A stretch of DNA of 64,000 nt from Methylocapsa acidiphila B2 (GTDB taxonomy: Bacteria; Pseudomonadota; Alphaproteobacteria; Rhizobiales; Beijerinckiaceae): the NCBI RefSeq assembly GCF_000427445.1, contig NZ_KE386496.1, positions 186,001 through 250,000 on the forward strand, given 5' to 3'. Of the stretch, positions 57,066 to 64,000 are shown one piece after another; position 1 is the stretch's first letter; each line of letters begins with the position of its first letter. Below the pieces are notes generated by a model that was given only the letters and a program-made list of their open reading frames with translations, had not been told where the DNA came from and did not search any database. Position numbers and translations under genes: made by a program.

Positions 57066-57875
57066 CTATCCGCCGCCCACGGTCTTGCCGACTATGCCCA
57101 AGGCCGCAAGCGCCTCTTCCAGAAATCCCTCGAGGTCGCTCGTTACGAAATCCACATGTGGCGGCGTATCTTCGGTGATTTCAAACGGTTCGCGGTGATC
57201 TTTCTGGCCGGGCTTTGGCACGACGAGCGCCGTCGTCATCCCCCTCTGGTGGGGAACGACGAGGTTGCGGGAGATGTCCTCGAACATGATGGCGCGTTCT
57301 GGATCGACCTCGTGCCGGTCGAAGAAGCGCTGATAAGTCACGGCCTCGGGTTTCGGCACGAAATCCGCGGCGACAATATCGAAAATATCCTCGAACATCG
57401 TATGGAGGCCGAGTGCCTCGGCCGTGCGTAGAGCGTGGTCGCGCGAACCATTGGTCAGGATGAGCTTGCGGCCGGGCAGGGCGGCGAGCGCGGCCGCGAG
57501 CAGGAGATTTGGCTCGAGCGAGGAGCGGTCGATGTCATGGGTGAAGGCGAGAAAGTCTTCCGCGCGGATGTCATGCTCTTGCATGAGTCCGCGCAGGGTC
57601 GTGCCATAGCGCTGATAATAATATTTTTGCAGCGCCCGCGCGGACATGCCGTCGAGGCCGAAGAGATGACCGAGGAAAAGCGTGATGCGCGCGTCGATCT
57701 TTGGCCAGAGATCGCTGCCGGCGGGATAAAGCGTATTGTCGAGATCGAACACCCAAGTGTCGATGTGCTGGAGAGCGTCGATGCGCGCCCCCGAGCCGGT
57801 TGGCGCCGCGCTCGTGCGCTGGGGTTCCGGTTCGGCCTCGGGCGCAGCCCGTGATGCGTGCGATCTATCGTCCAA
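57066..57875 (-). CDS. HAD-family pyrimidine 5'-nucleotidase
   Basis: 269 residues. HAD motif I is WVFDLDNTLYPAGS, with the SDT1/pyrimidine-nucleotidase TLYP variant; motif II is LILTNGSRDHA; motif III/IV is FVPKPEAVTYQ followed by AIMFEDISRNL. It dephosphorylates nucleoside 5'-monophosphates in the cytosol. The N-terminal 35 residues are a disordered Pro/Ala stretch; the TTG at 57875 is the only start in range, 17 bases after the argB stop, so the two are co-transcribed. The argB-nucleotidase pairing is common in alphaproteobacteria. Confidence 0.88.
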   Translation of the reverse strand: MDDRSHASRAAPEAEPEPQRTSAAPTGSGARIDALQHIDTWVFDLDNTLYPAGSDLWPKIDARITLFLGHLFGLDGMSARALQKYYYQRYGTTLRGLMQEHDIRAEDFLAFTHDIDRSSLEPNLLLAAALAALPGRKLILTNGSRDHALRTAEALGLHTMFEDIFDIVAADFVPKPEAVTYQRFFDRHEVDPERAIMFEDISRNLVVPHQRGMTTALVVPKPGQKDHREPFEITEDTPPHVDFVTSDLEGFLEEALAALGIVGKTVGGG

Positions 57876-57892
57876 AAACTGCTTTGCGTCCT

Positions 57893-58777
57893 TTACCTTG
57901 TGATTAGGGTTCCGGCGCCGTGATCGGTCAAAAGCTCGACGAGCACGGCGTGCGGGGTCTTGCCGTCGAGGATGACCACGCCCTCGACGCCTTGCTCGAG
58001 CGCGTAGATGCAGGTCTCGACCTTGGGAATCATCCCCCCGGTGATCGTCCCGTCGGCAATGAGCGCGTGAATCTGATCGACGCGCAATTCCTTGATCAAA
58101 TCCTTATTCTTGTCGAGAACGCCCGGCACGTCGGTCAAAAACAGCAGCCGCTTGGCCTTGAGGGCGCCGGCGATCGCGCCCGCGAAAGTGTCGGCGTTCA
58201 CATTATAGGTCTCGCCGTCGACGCCCTGAGCAATCGGGGCGAGCACGGGAATGAGCTCGCGCCCGAGCACCTGGTCGAGCACGGTCGTGTCCACTTTGGC
58301 AGGCTCGCCGACGAAGCCGAGATCGATCGCGCCGCTCGTCGGCGCGGCTTTATTGGCGATCACCATATTGCCGTCCTTGCCGCAAAGCCCGATCGCGCGT
58401 CCGCCTTCAGCGTTGATGAAGCCGACGATCTGCTTATTGATCGAGCCGGCGAGAACCATCTCGACGATCTCGATCGTGGCCCGATCGGTGATCCGGAGGC
58501 CGTCGGCGAAAGCCGATTTGATGCCAAGCTTCGCCAGCATGGCGCCGATTTGCGGGCCGCCGCCATGCACGACGACCGGATTGACGCCGGATTGCTCGAG
58601 CAGCACCATGTCGCGGGCGAAATCGCGCCCCACCTTGTCGTCGCCCATCGCGTGGCCGCCATATTTGACCACCACGATCGCCTCGTCATAATGCAGCATA
58701 TGCGGCAGCGCCTGCATCAGGATGGCGGCCTGCTCTTGCGCCCGCTCCTGCTCGCTGCGCTGGAATGTTTCGTTCAT
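57893..58777 (-). CDS. argB: Acetylglutamate kinase
   Basis: Second step of arginine synthesis, phosphorylating N-acetylglutamate. The 294-residue protein has the amino-acid-kinase core [22 protein letters not shown], the NAG-binding [15 protein letters not shown] and [12 protein letters not shown]. It has an N-terminal helix ([20 protein letters not shown]) of the kind that makes the arginine-sensitive hexameric form, so feedback inhibition is likely. It lies 82 bases after engB on the same strand. Confidence 0.95.
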   Translation of the reverse strand: MNETFQRSEQERAQEQAAILMQALPHMLHYDEAIVVVKYGGHAMGDDKVGRDFARDMVLLEQSGVNPVVVHGGGPQIGAMLAKLGIKSAFADGLRITDRATIEIVEMVLAGSINKQIVGFINAEGGRAIGLCGKDGNMVIANKAAPTSGAIDLGFVGEPAKVDTTVLDQVLGRELIPVLAPIAQGVDGETYNVNADTFAGAIAGALKAKRLLFLTDVPGVLDKNKDLIKELRVDQIHALIADGTITGGMIPKVETCIYALEQGVEGVVILDGKTPHAVLVELLTDHGAGTLITR

Positions 58778-58859
58778 CGAGTCCCGTCCGGCTTAACCCG
58801 TTGCAATGTCTATCCGTTCACTATGACAAGCTCAATGCTGCGCGCGCCTGGCGATCCGA

Positions 58860-59561
58860 TCACGGCTCGCGTTCGGCCAAGAGACGCGCGATCGCCGCGC
58901 GAAGCTCGCCGACGCCTTCGCCGGTTTGCGAGGAGGTGAAGATCGCTTCCGGAAAGGCGGCGGGCCGTTTTGCGATCGCGGCGAGCGTCGCCGCGACGCG
59001 CTCCTCCTGGTCGGCTTTCTTCACTTCGTCGCGCTTGGTCAGGACGATCTGATAGGACATGGCGGCGCGGTCGAGGAGATCGAACATCTCGAGATCGATC
59101 GGCTTCAGGCCATGGCGGCCGTCCACGAGCACGAACACGCGCAGCAATTGCGCGCGTCCGCGCAAAAAATCCCGCATCAGTCCGGTCCAGGACGCGATTT
59201 GCTCTTTTGACGCCGCCGCATAGCCATAGCCGGGCATGTCGACGAGGCGCAATTTTGCGCGATCGGCGTCGCCGCCCAACGCGAAAAAATTGAGCTCGCG
59301 CGTGCGGCCCGGCGTGTCTGAGGCGCGCGCGAGCCGCTTGCGATTGGTCAAGGCGTTGAGAAGTGAGGATTTGCCGACATTCGAGCGCCCGGCGAAGGCG
59401 ATCTCGGGCGCACCGGGCGGCGGCAGGCCGCCGATCTTCGCCGCAGCCCAAATGAAGGTGCACTCCTCGGCGAAGAGCTTGCGCCCGATTTCGGCGAAAT
59501 CCGGCTCATCCGGCGGGGGATGAGCTTGGTCGTCGCCGCTGGCGCTTTTCTCTTGGTTCAT
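58860..59561 (-). CDS. engB: Ribosome biogenesis GTPase EngB/YsxC
   Basis: Essential GTPase for 50S assembly. The 233-residue protein has G1 GRSNVGKSS, G2 region RASDTPGRTRELNFF, G3 VDMPGYGYA and G4 VLTKRDE, ending with the G5-like FTSSQTGEG. It has an acidic N-terminal extension of about 25 residues. It starts 17 bases after yidC, a usual neighbour, so the pair is one operon. Confidence 0.94.
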   Translation of the reverse strand: MNQEKSASGDDQAHPPPDEPDFAEIGRKLFAEECTFIWAAAKIGGLPPPGAPEIAFAGRSNVGKSSLLNALTNRKRLARASDTPGRTRELNFFALGGDADRAKLRLVDMPGYGYAAASKEQIASWTGLMRDFLRGRAQLLRVFVLVDGRHGLKPIDLEMFDLLDRAAMSYQIVLTKRDEVKKADQEERVAATLAAIAKRPAAFPEAIFTSSQTGEGVGELRAAIARLLAEREP

Positions 59562-59578
59562 GGTTTGGTGATTTTAGT

Positions 59579-61465
59579 TCAGCCTGGCGCTTTTTTTCTG
59601 AACATATTGGCGAGATTGTCCCAGAGCTCGATTTTTGCGCCGGCTTTCTTCATGAGCAGGCTTTGCTGGATGACGGAGAGCGTGTTGTTCCAGGTCCAGT
59701 AGATGACGAGCCCGGCGGGGAAGCTGCCCATGGTGAAGGTGAAGACCAAGGGCAGCCAGGCGAAGACCATTTTTTGCGTCGGATCCGCCGGCTCCGGGTT
59801 CATCTTCATCTGGAAGAACATGGAGACGCCCATGATCAAGGGCCAGACGCCGAGCATCAGATAGGCGCCGAACACCGGGATCTGGCTCGGATCGAAGGGC
59901 AGGAGCCCGAATAGGTTGAACACATTGGTCGGATCCGGCTGCGACAGATCCTTGATCCAGCCGAAGAAGGGCGCCTGGCGCATCTCGATCGTGATGACGA
60001 GCACTTTATAGAGCGCGAAAAACACCGGCAGCTGGATCAGCATCGGCAGGCAGCCGGCCACCGGGTTGATCCGCTCGCGCTTGTAGAGCGCCATGGTCTC
60101 CTGCGACTGCTTCGGCTTGTCGTCGGGATAGCGCAGCCTGATCGCCTCGATCTGCGGCGCGACCGCCTTCATCTTCGCCATCGCCATATAGCTGCGGTTG
60201 GCGAGCGGGAAGAACAGACCCTTGATCACGACGGTGAGGCAGAGAATGGCGACGCCGAAATTGCCGACGAATTTGTAGATATGGTCGAGCGCCCAATACA
60301 TCGGCCGCGTAATGAAATAGAACCAGCCCCAATCGATCAGGAGGTCGAATTTGAGAATGCCGAGGTTGCGCTCATAGGCGTCGAGCGCGTCGACCTCCTT
60401 GGCGCCGGCGAAGACCATGGTCTTGGCCGCGCCCGAGGCGCCCGGCGCGATGGTCTGGCCGGCCTCGCCGACGAAGCCCGATTGATAGATCTTGACCGGC
60501 GCGCCGGCTGCGCCCTCGGCCTGGCGCTCGGAAAAGCTGGCCGCGATCGGCCGATCCTGCGCCGGGATCACGGTCGCCGCCCAATATTTGTCGGTGATGC
60601 CGAGCCAGCCGCCGGTTCCCTTGAAGGTCTTCTGCGCGCCGTCCTCTTTCTCGATCTTGTCGTATTTGATCTCCTGCACGCCAGCGTCGCCGACGACCCC
60701 GACGAAGCCCTCGTGCAGCACGGCGAAATTGGCTGAGGCCGGCTTGCCGTGGCGGGCGACGATCGCATAGGGGTGCAGCGTCACCGGCTTTTGGGTCTTG
60801 TTCTCGACGCTGTCGGTCACGCTGAACATATAGCGCGGGTCGACCTCGATCTTGCGATGGAAGACGAGGCCCTGGCCATTGTCATAGCTGAGCGTGACCG
60901 GCTCCGTCTCGGTCAGGGTCTCGCGGTCGGCGCTCCAGAGCGCATCCGGGCCGGGCAGAGCTAAAACCTCGCCGGAGGCCGCGAAAAAGCCGGTCTCGGC
61001 GTAATAGGGCGCGGGCGAGCCGAGCGGCGAGAGCAGGACGATATTGGGGCTCTTTGGATCGGGGGTCTCGCGATAGGCCTTCAGCGAGACGTCGTCGATG
61101 TGGCCGCCCTTGAGCGAGATCGAGCCGAACAGGGCCTTGGTGTCGAGCTTGATCCTGGGGCTCGCGGCGAGCGCCTCGACGCGGGTTTTCGGCGCGGCTT
61201 CAGGAGCGCTCTGGCCGGGCGCGCCCTGTCCCGCAGCGCCCGCAAGGCCGTTTGGAGCCTGGCCCGGGATCTGGCTATTCGCCGTCGTCGCCCCCGAAGT
61301 CTGAGCGCCCGGAGTCTGGGCGCCCGACGTCTGGGCGGGGCGCTGCGCGAGCCGGGCCTTGTCCGGCGGCGGCGCGAAAAAATAGCTCCAGACAAGGACG
61401 ACGAGGCAAGAAAGGCCGATCGCCAAATAGAGATTGGTGGTGTCCCTGGGGTCCCGCTGCTGCAT
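59579..61465 (-). CDS. yidC: Membrane protein insertase YidC
   Basis: Inserts proteins into the inner membrane alone or with SecYEG. The 628-residue protein has an N-terminal helix ([20 protein letters not shown]) and an Ala/Gln/Pro-rich linker. The large periplasmic domain of gram-negative YidC follows (about 95-360). The conserved five-helix core ([59 protein letters not shown]) completes it. The start is uncertain: the ATG at 61465 gives the expected N-terminus but its AGAGG is too close, and an ATG at 61501 is an alternative. It lies 160 bases from rpmH with no rnpA between. Confidence 0.93.
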   Translation of the reverse strand: MQQRDPRDTTNLYLAIGLSCLVVLVWSYFFAPPPDKARLAQRPAQTSGAQTPGAQTSGATTANSQIPGQAPNGLAGAAGQGAPGQSAPEAAPKTRVEALAASPRIKLDTKALFGSISLKGGHIDDVSLKAYRETPDPKSPNIVLLSPLGSPAPYYAETGFFAASGEVLALPGPDALWSADRETLTETEPVTLSYDNGQGLVFHRKIEVDPRYMFSVTDSVENKTQKPVTLHPYAIVARHGKPASANFAVLHEGFVGVVGDAGVQEIKYDKIEKEDGAQKTFKGTGGWLGITDKYWAATVIPAQDRPIAASFSERQAEGAAGAPVKIYQSGFVGEAGQTIAPGASGAAKTMVFAGAKEVDALDAYERNLGILKFDLLIDWGWFYFITRPMYWALDHIYKFVGNFGVAILCLTVVIKGLFFPLANRSYMAMAKMKAVAPQIEAIRLRYPDDKPKQSQETMALYKRERINPVAGCLPMLIQLPVFFALYKVLVITIEMRQAPFFGWIKDLSQPDPTNVFNLFGLLPFDPSQIPVFGAYLMLGVWPLIMGVSMFFQMKMNPEPADPTQKMVFAWLPLVFTFTMGSFPAGLVIYWTWNNTLSVIQQSLLMKKAGAKIELWDNLANMFRKKAPG

Positions 61466-61624
61466 GCCTCTGGCGTCCGCGCTCGTGCCGATCCGCCCCA
61501 TCTCGGGGCATGTCCATAATAGGGGCCTGAAATCCAAAACCGCCAATGGGCCGAAAGCAATTGCGTCGGCTGGATTGGTCGCTGTCGGATTTCGCCTCGC
61601 GGCGCGCCCGGTCCGCGCCGCGCG

Positions 61625-61759
61625 TTAGGCGGAAAGCCGCTTGCGTCCGCGCGCGCGCCGCGCCGCGATCACCTTGCGGCCGCCGACCGTCGCCATACGA
61701 GCCCGAAACCCATGCCGCCGCTTGCGCACAAGCTTGCTCGGTTGATACGTCCGCTTCAC
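61625..61759 (-). CDS. rpmH: 50S ribosomal protein L34
   Basis: 44 residues read from a GTG with AAGGAG eight bases upstream: [20 protein letters not shown], then [20 protein letters not shown] and RLSA. This is the invariant L34 pattern. It is too short for most gene callers and starts with a non-ATG codon. It sits between rpe and yidC. In most bacteria rpmH is followed by rnpA, then yidD/yidC; here the 160 bases to yidC cannot hold rnpA. Confidence 0.96.
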   Translation of the reverse strand: MKRTYQPSKLVRKRRHGFRARMATVGGRKVIAARRARGRKRLSA

Positions 61760-61825
61760 CTTGAAAACTCCTTGGCCGACGCCTGAAAATGGAGCGAGCC
61801 TTATAGGGGCGCAAGGCGCGGCAAG

Positions 61826-62506
61826 TCAATTTGGCGTGGGGCGTCGTCCAAGCGCGGCGGCGCGAATTGCGGCGATATTGGCCGCGTAATGCTCGGGACC
61901 GCCCTTGAACACGGCGGAGCCCGCGACCAACGTATCGGCCCCGGCCGCCGCGACCAGAGCGGCCGTCTCCGGATTGATTCCCCCATCGACCTCGATGCGG
62001 ATCGGGCGCCGGCCGATCATCGTCTTGAGCTCGCTGATCTTGTCGATCGCCGAGGGAATGAAGGCTTGGCCGCCGAAGCCCGGATTGACCGACATGACGA
62101 GAACGAGATCTATGAGATCGAGGACATGCCGGACGCTCGCCGTCGGCGTCGCGGGATTGAGCACGACCCCTGCTTTCTTGCCGAGGCTCCGGATCGCCTG
62201 CAGCGAGCGATGCAGATGCTGCCCCGCCTCGACATGGATAGCGATCAAATCGGCGCCGGCTTCGGCGAAACCGGCCAGAAAGGGATCGCAGGGCGCGATC
62301 ATCAAATGCACGTCGAAGGGAATTGTCGCATGCGGCCGGAGGGCCGCCACGACAGCGGGACCAATGGTGATATTGGGCACGAAATGACCGTCCATCACAT
62401 CGACGTGAATCCAATCGGCGCCGGCTTCTGCAATTGCGCGGACTTCTTCGCCGAGCTTGGCGAAATCGGCGGACAGAATCGACGGGGCGATGACGAGAGG
62501 GCTCAT
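61826..62506 (-). CDS. rpe: Ribulose-phosphate 3-epimerase
   Basis: Interconverts ribulose-5-phosphate and xylulose-5-phosphate in the Calvin and pentose phosphate cycles. The 226-residue TIM barrel shows [37 protein letters not shown] and [11 protein letters not shown] with the catalytic aspartates and metal histidines. It follows cbbX by 37 bases on the same strand, so it is probably the operon copy (cbbE) serving CO2 fixation. Confidence 0.93.
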   Translation of the reverse strand: MSPLVIAPSILSADFAKLGEEVRAIAEAGADWIHVDVMDGHFVPNITIGPAVVAALRPHATIPFDVHLMIAPCDPFLAGFAEAGADLIAIHVEAGQHLHRSLQAIRSLGKKAGVVLNPATPTASVRHVLDLIDLVLVMSVNPGFGGQAFIPSAIDKISELKTMIGRRPIRIEVDGGINPETAALVAAAGADTLVAGSAVFKGGPEHYAANIAAIRAAALGRRPTPN

Positions 62507-62543
62507 GCGAGCTTCTTTATCTATTTTTCCGAAGGATCGGATC

Positions 62544-63467
62544 TTATTTTTCTGACGGATGGGAATCGAAGACCCGGCTCGCGAGCACGTCCGGCGCGTC
62601 GATGGTCATGAGATCATCGAGCGAAACCGGGCCATCCTGTTCGAAATAGCGATTGGCGTGGCGCAGCCGCGCGCGATCGAGCGCATTGCGGATCGAGCGG
62701 GCGTTTGAGAAGAGCGGCTGCTTGCGTCGCGCGGCGATATAGCTCTCAAACGCCGCCTCGCCCGCTTCGCTGAACTTGTAGCTTTGCGCCGCGAGCATGG
62801 ACTTGGCGATCTGCATCAGTTCCGGGTCCGTATAGTCCGGAAAATCGATATGATGCGCGATGCGCGAGCGAAAGCCGGGGTTCGAGCGGAAGAATTGGTC
62901 CATCCTCTCGGCGTAGCCGGCGAGGATCACGACGAGGTCCTCGCGCTGATTTTCCATGACCTGCAAGAGGATTTCGATCGCCTCCTGGCCATAATCGCGC
63001 TCGTTCTCCTGCCGGTAGAGGTAATAGGCCTCGTCGATGAACAGGACGCCGCCCATCGCCTTCTTGAGGATTTCCTTCGTTTTCGGCGCCGTATGGCCGA
63101 TATATTGGCCGACGAGGTCGTCGCGGGTGACCGAGACGAGATGGCCCTTGCGAATATAGCCGAGCTTATGAAGGATCTGCGCCATGCGCAGCGCGACCGT
63201 GGTCTTGCCGGTGCCGGGATTGCCGGTGAAGGACATGTGCAGGGTGGGCGTCTCCGACTCGAGGCCCATGCGCCGCCGGACTCGGTCCACGATCAAAAGC
63301 GCCGCGATCTGGCGAATCCGCTTCTTGACCGGAGCGAGGCCGACGAGCTCGCGGTCGAGCTGATCGAGGACATCCTGAACATGCGTCTCGGCCAGCTCTC
63401 GGCGCAGATCGATCGTTTCGGGCGGCGCAGACGATCCGCTTTCCATCGAAATTTCGCTGCCTTCCAT
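62544..63467 (-). CDS. cbbX: RuBisCO activase CbbX (AAA+)
   Basis: Red-type RuBisCO activase that removes tight-binding sugar phosphates by pulling the large-subunit C-terminus. The 307-residue protein has Walker [14 protein letters not shown], pore-loop [11 protein letters not shown], Walker [12 protein letters not shown] and sensor residues in [18 protein letters not shown] seven bases before the ATG at 63467 sets the start; the longer in-frame ORF to 63713 overlaps cbbS and is rejected. It lies 43 bases after cbbS. Confidence 0.96.
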   Translation of the reverse strand: MEGSEISMESGSSAPPETIDLRRELAETHVQDVLDQLDRELVGLAPVKKRIRQIAALLIVDRVRRRMGLESETPTLHMSFTGNPGTGKTTVALRMAQILHKLGYIRKGHLVSVTRDDLVGQYIGHTAPKTKEILKKAMGGVLFIDEAYYLYRQENERDYGQEAIEILLQVMENQREDLVVILAGYAERMDQFFRSNPGFRSRIAHHIDFPDYTDPELMQIAKSMLAAQSYKFSEAGEAAFESYIAARRKQPLFSNARSIRNALDRARLRHANRYFEQDGPVSLDDLMTIDAPDVLASRVFDSHPSEK

Positions 63468-63510
63468 TTTCTGACCTCCGCGGGCCGCAGGGCGCGCGCG
63501 GGCGTCGGCG

Positions 63511-63936
63511 TCAAGATTTGTAGCGGTCGCCCTCCGGCCGGTCGGCGGCATAGGCTTGCGTCGCATAGATCTGCCGCCGGCCGGGGCCTTCTTGCCGGAG
63601 GAGGCGGAAGCCGGGTTCGGTCTTGGGACGTCCGACGATGAAAGAGATCCGCACGCTTTCCCAACCATGCGAGGCGTCGAATCCCGAAAGCCGAATATAG
63701 AAGCGATCGCCATGCGCCTTGCGGCAGGCGTCGAGCTCGATCATCACCGCCGCCGCGTCCTTGACGTCGAACATCGGCAGGTCCCACATTTCCCAATAGG
63801 TGTTGCGGGGATGCGGGTCGTCGGTATATTCGAGATTCACCGCCCAGCCCTTGTCGATGATATATTGCGCCTGGGAGCGGATCTGGTCGTCTGTGAGGTC
63901 AGGCAGGAACGAGAAGCAGCCTTGCGTGATGCGCAT
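63511..63936 (-). CDS. cbbS: RuBisCO small subunit, form IC
   Basis: 141 residues: [40 protein letters not shown] and [11 protein letters not shown] are the form I signature. The extended C-terminus ([20 protein letters not shown] and on) is the extra beta-hairpin of red-type enzymes. GGAG precedes the ATG, which lies 13 bases after the cbbL stop. It assembles as L8S8 with CbbL in the cytosol or carboxysome-free. Confidence 0.97.
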   Translation of the reverse strand: MRITQGCFSFLPDLTDDQIRSQAQYIIDKGWAVNLEYTDDPHPRNTYWEMWDLPMFDVKDAAAVMIELDACRKAHGDRFYIRLSGFDASHGWESVRISFIVGRPKTEPGFRLLRQEGPGRRQIYATQAYAADRPEGDRYKS

Positions 63937-63949
63937 AAGGTCAAATCTC

Positions 63950-64000
63950 CTATTCCGCTGGAGTGACGGTCGGGACGAAATCTGGCGTGTCGGTCGATGC
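63950..64000 (-). CDS. cbbL: RuBisCO large subunit, last 16 codons and stop
   Basis: The right edge contains only the 3' end: STDTPDFVPTVTPAE and a TAG stop. This matches the C-terminal tail of form IC large subunits, the part that CbbX pulls on. The catalytic part lies outside the window. Identity is supported by the directly following cbbS and cbbX. Confidence 0.85.
   Translation of the reverse strand, partial: ASTDTPDFVPTVTPAE

Noticed and set aside
57013-57090. A complete tRNA-Gly gene
   Set aside because: Only the T-arm and 3' acceptor strand match; no 5' acceptor strand, D-arm or anticodon arm is present and the HAD gene occupies the space.

Overview
The window is high-GC bacterial chromosome from an alphaproteobacterium, most likely order Hyphomicrobiales (Rhizobiales). 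The evidence is a CckA cell-cycle kinase, a single-cysteine DksA, a DUF2125 protein, the flagellar order motA-fliM-fliN-fliG-flhB, and red-type (form IC) RuBisCO genes cbbL-cbbS-cbbX followed by rpe. A facultative autotroph or methylotroph of the Beijerinckiaceae/Methylocystaceae type would fit. No methane- or methanol-oxidation gene is in view, so that is only a lean.

Layout. 0-10 kb: the 5' part of cckA (minus strand), a small secreted protein, a lone FliO-like gene, dksA, icd, a membrane-anchored unknown, a metallophosphatase, a VOC protein and a CYTH-CHAD protein. 10.3-13.1 kb: a base-composition trough with a DUF6197 gene, a LuxR-type regulator and little else. 13-31 kb: thrS, a polyprenyl-phosphate sugar transferase, a decayed gene, DUF2125, a ChaC-like enzyme, plsC, then a compact methionine/SAM operon (ArsR-methyltransferase, metF, metH) behind an AT-rich palindrome. 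Small enzymes, an AmpD-like amidase and a glycine-zipper lipoprotein follow. 30.7-31.1 kb: RNase P RNA (rnpB). 32-43 kb: rpsA with a clear terminator, an Hsp70-like protein, a secreted sulfatase, two amidohydrolases, an ABC-F ATPase and ispG. 43.7-45.1 kb: an SGNH-hydrolase-like gene broken by one frameshift.

45.9-51.8 kb is a motility block: a LuxR-type regulator with a perfect 20-bp palindrome just upstream, then motA-fliM-fliN-fliG-flhB (switch complex, stator and export gate). 52-56.5 kb, on the opposite strand, is the most unusual locus. It encodes a Tat-exported beta-propeller whose histidine pattern follows the CuZ ligands of nitrous oxide reductase but which has no CuA domain. An FtsX/MacB-type permease and an ABC ATPase carrying its own membrane anchor and periplasmic domain come next. 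A 3' fragment of a tRNA-Gly lies beside this locus at 57.0 kb.

57-64 kb is one long minus-strand run of core genes: cbbL (3' end), cbbS, cbbX, rpe, rpmH, yidC, engB, argB and a HAD pyrimidine nucleotidase. rnpA, usually between rpmH and yidC, is absent there. Three copies of a TTTTGGATC-type hairpin are scattered through intergenic sites.
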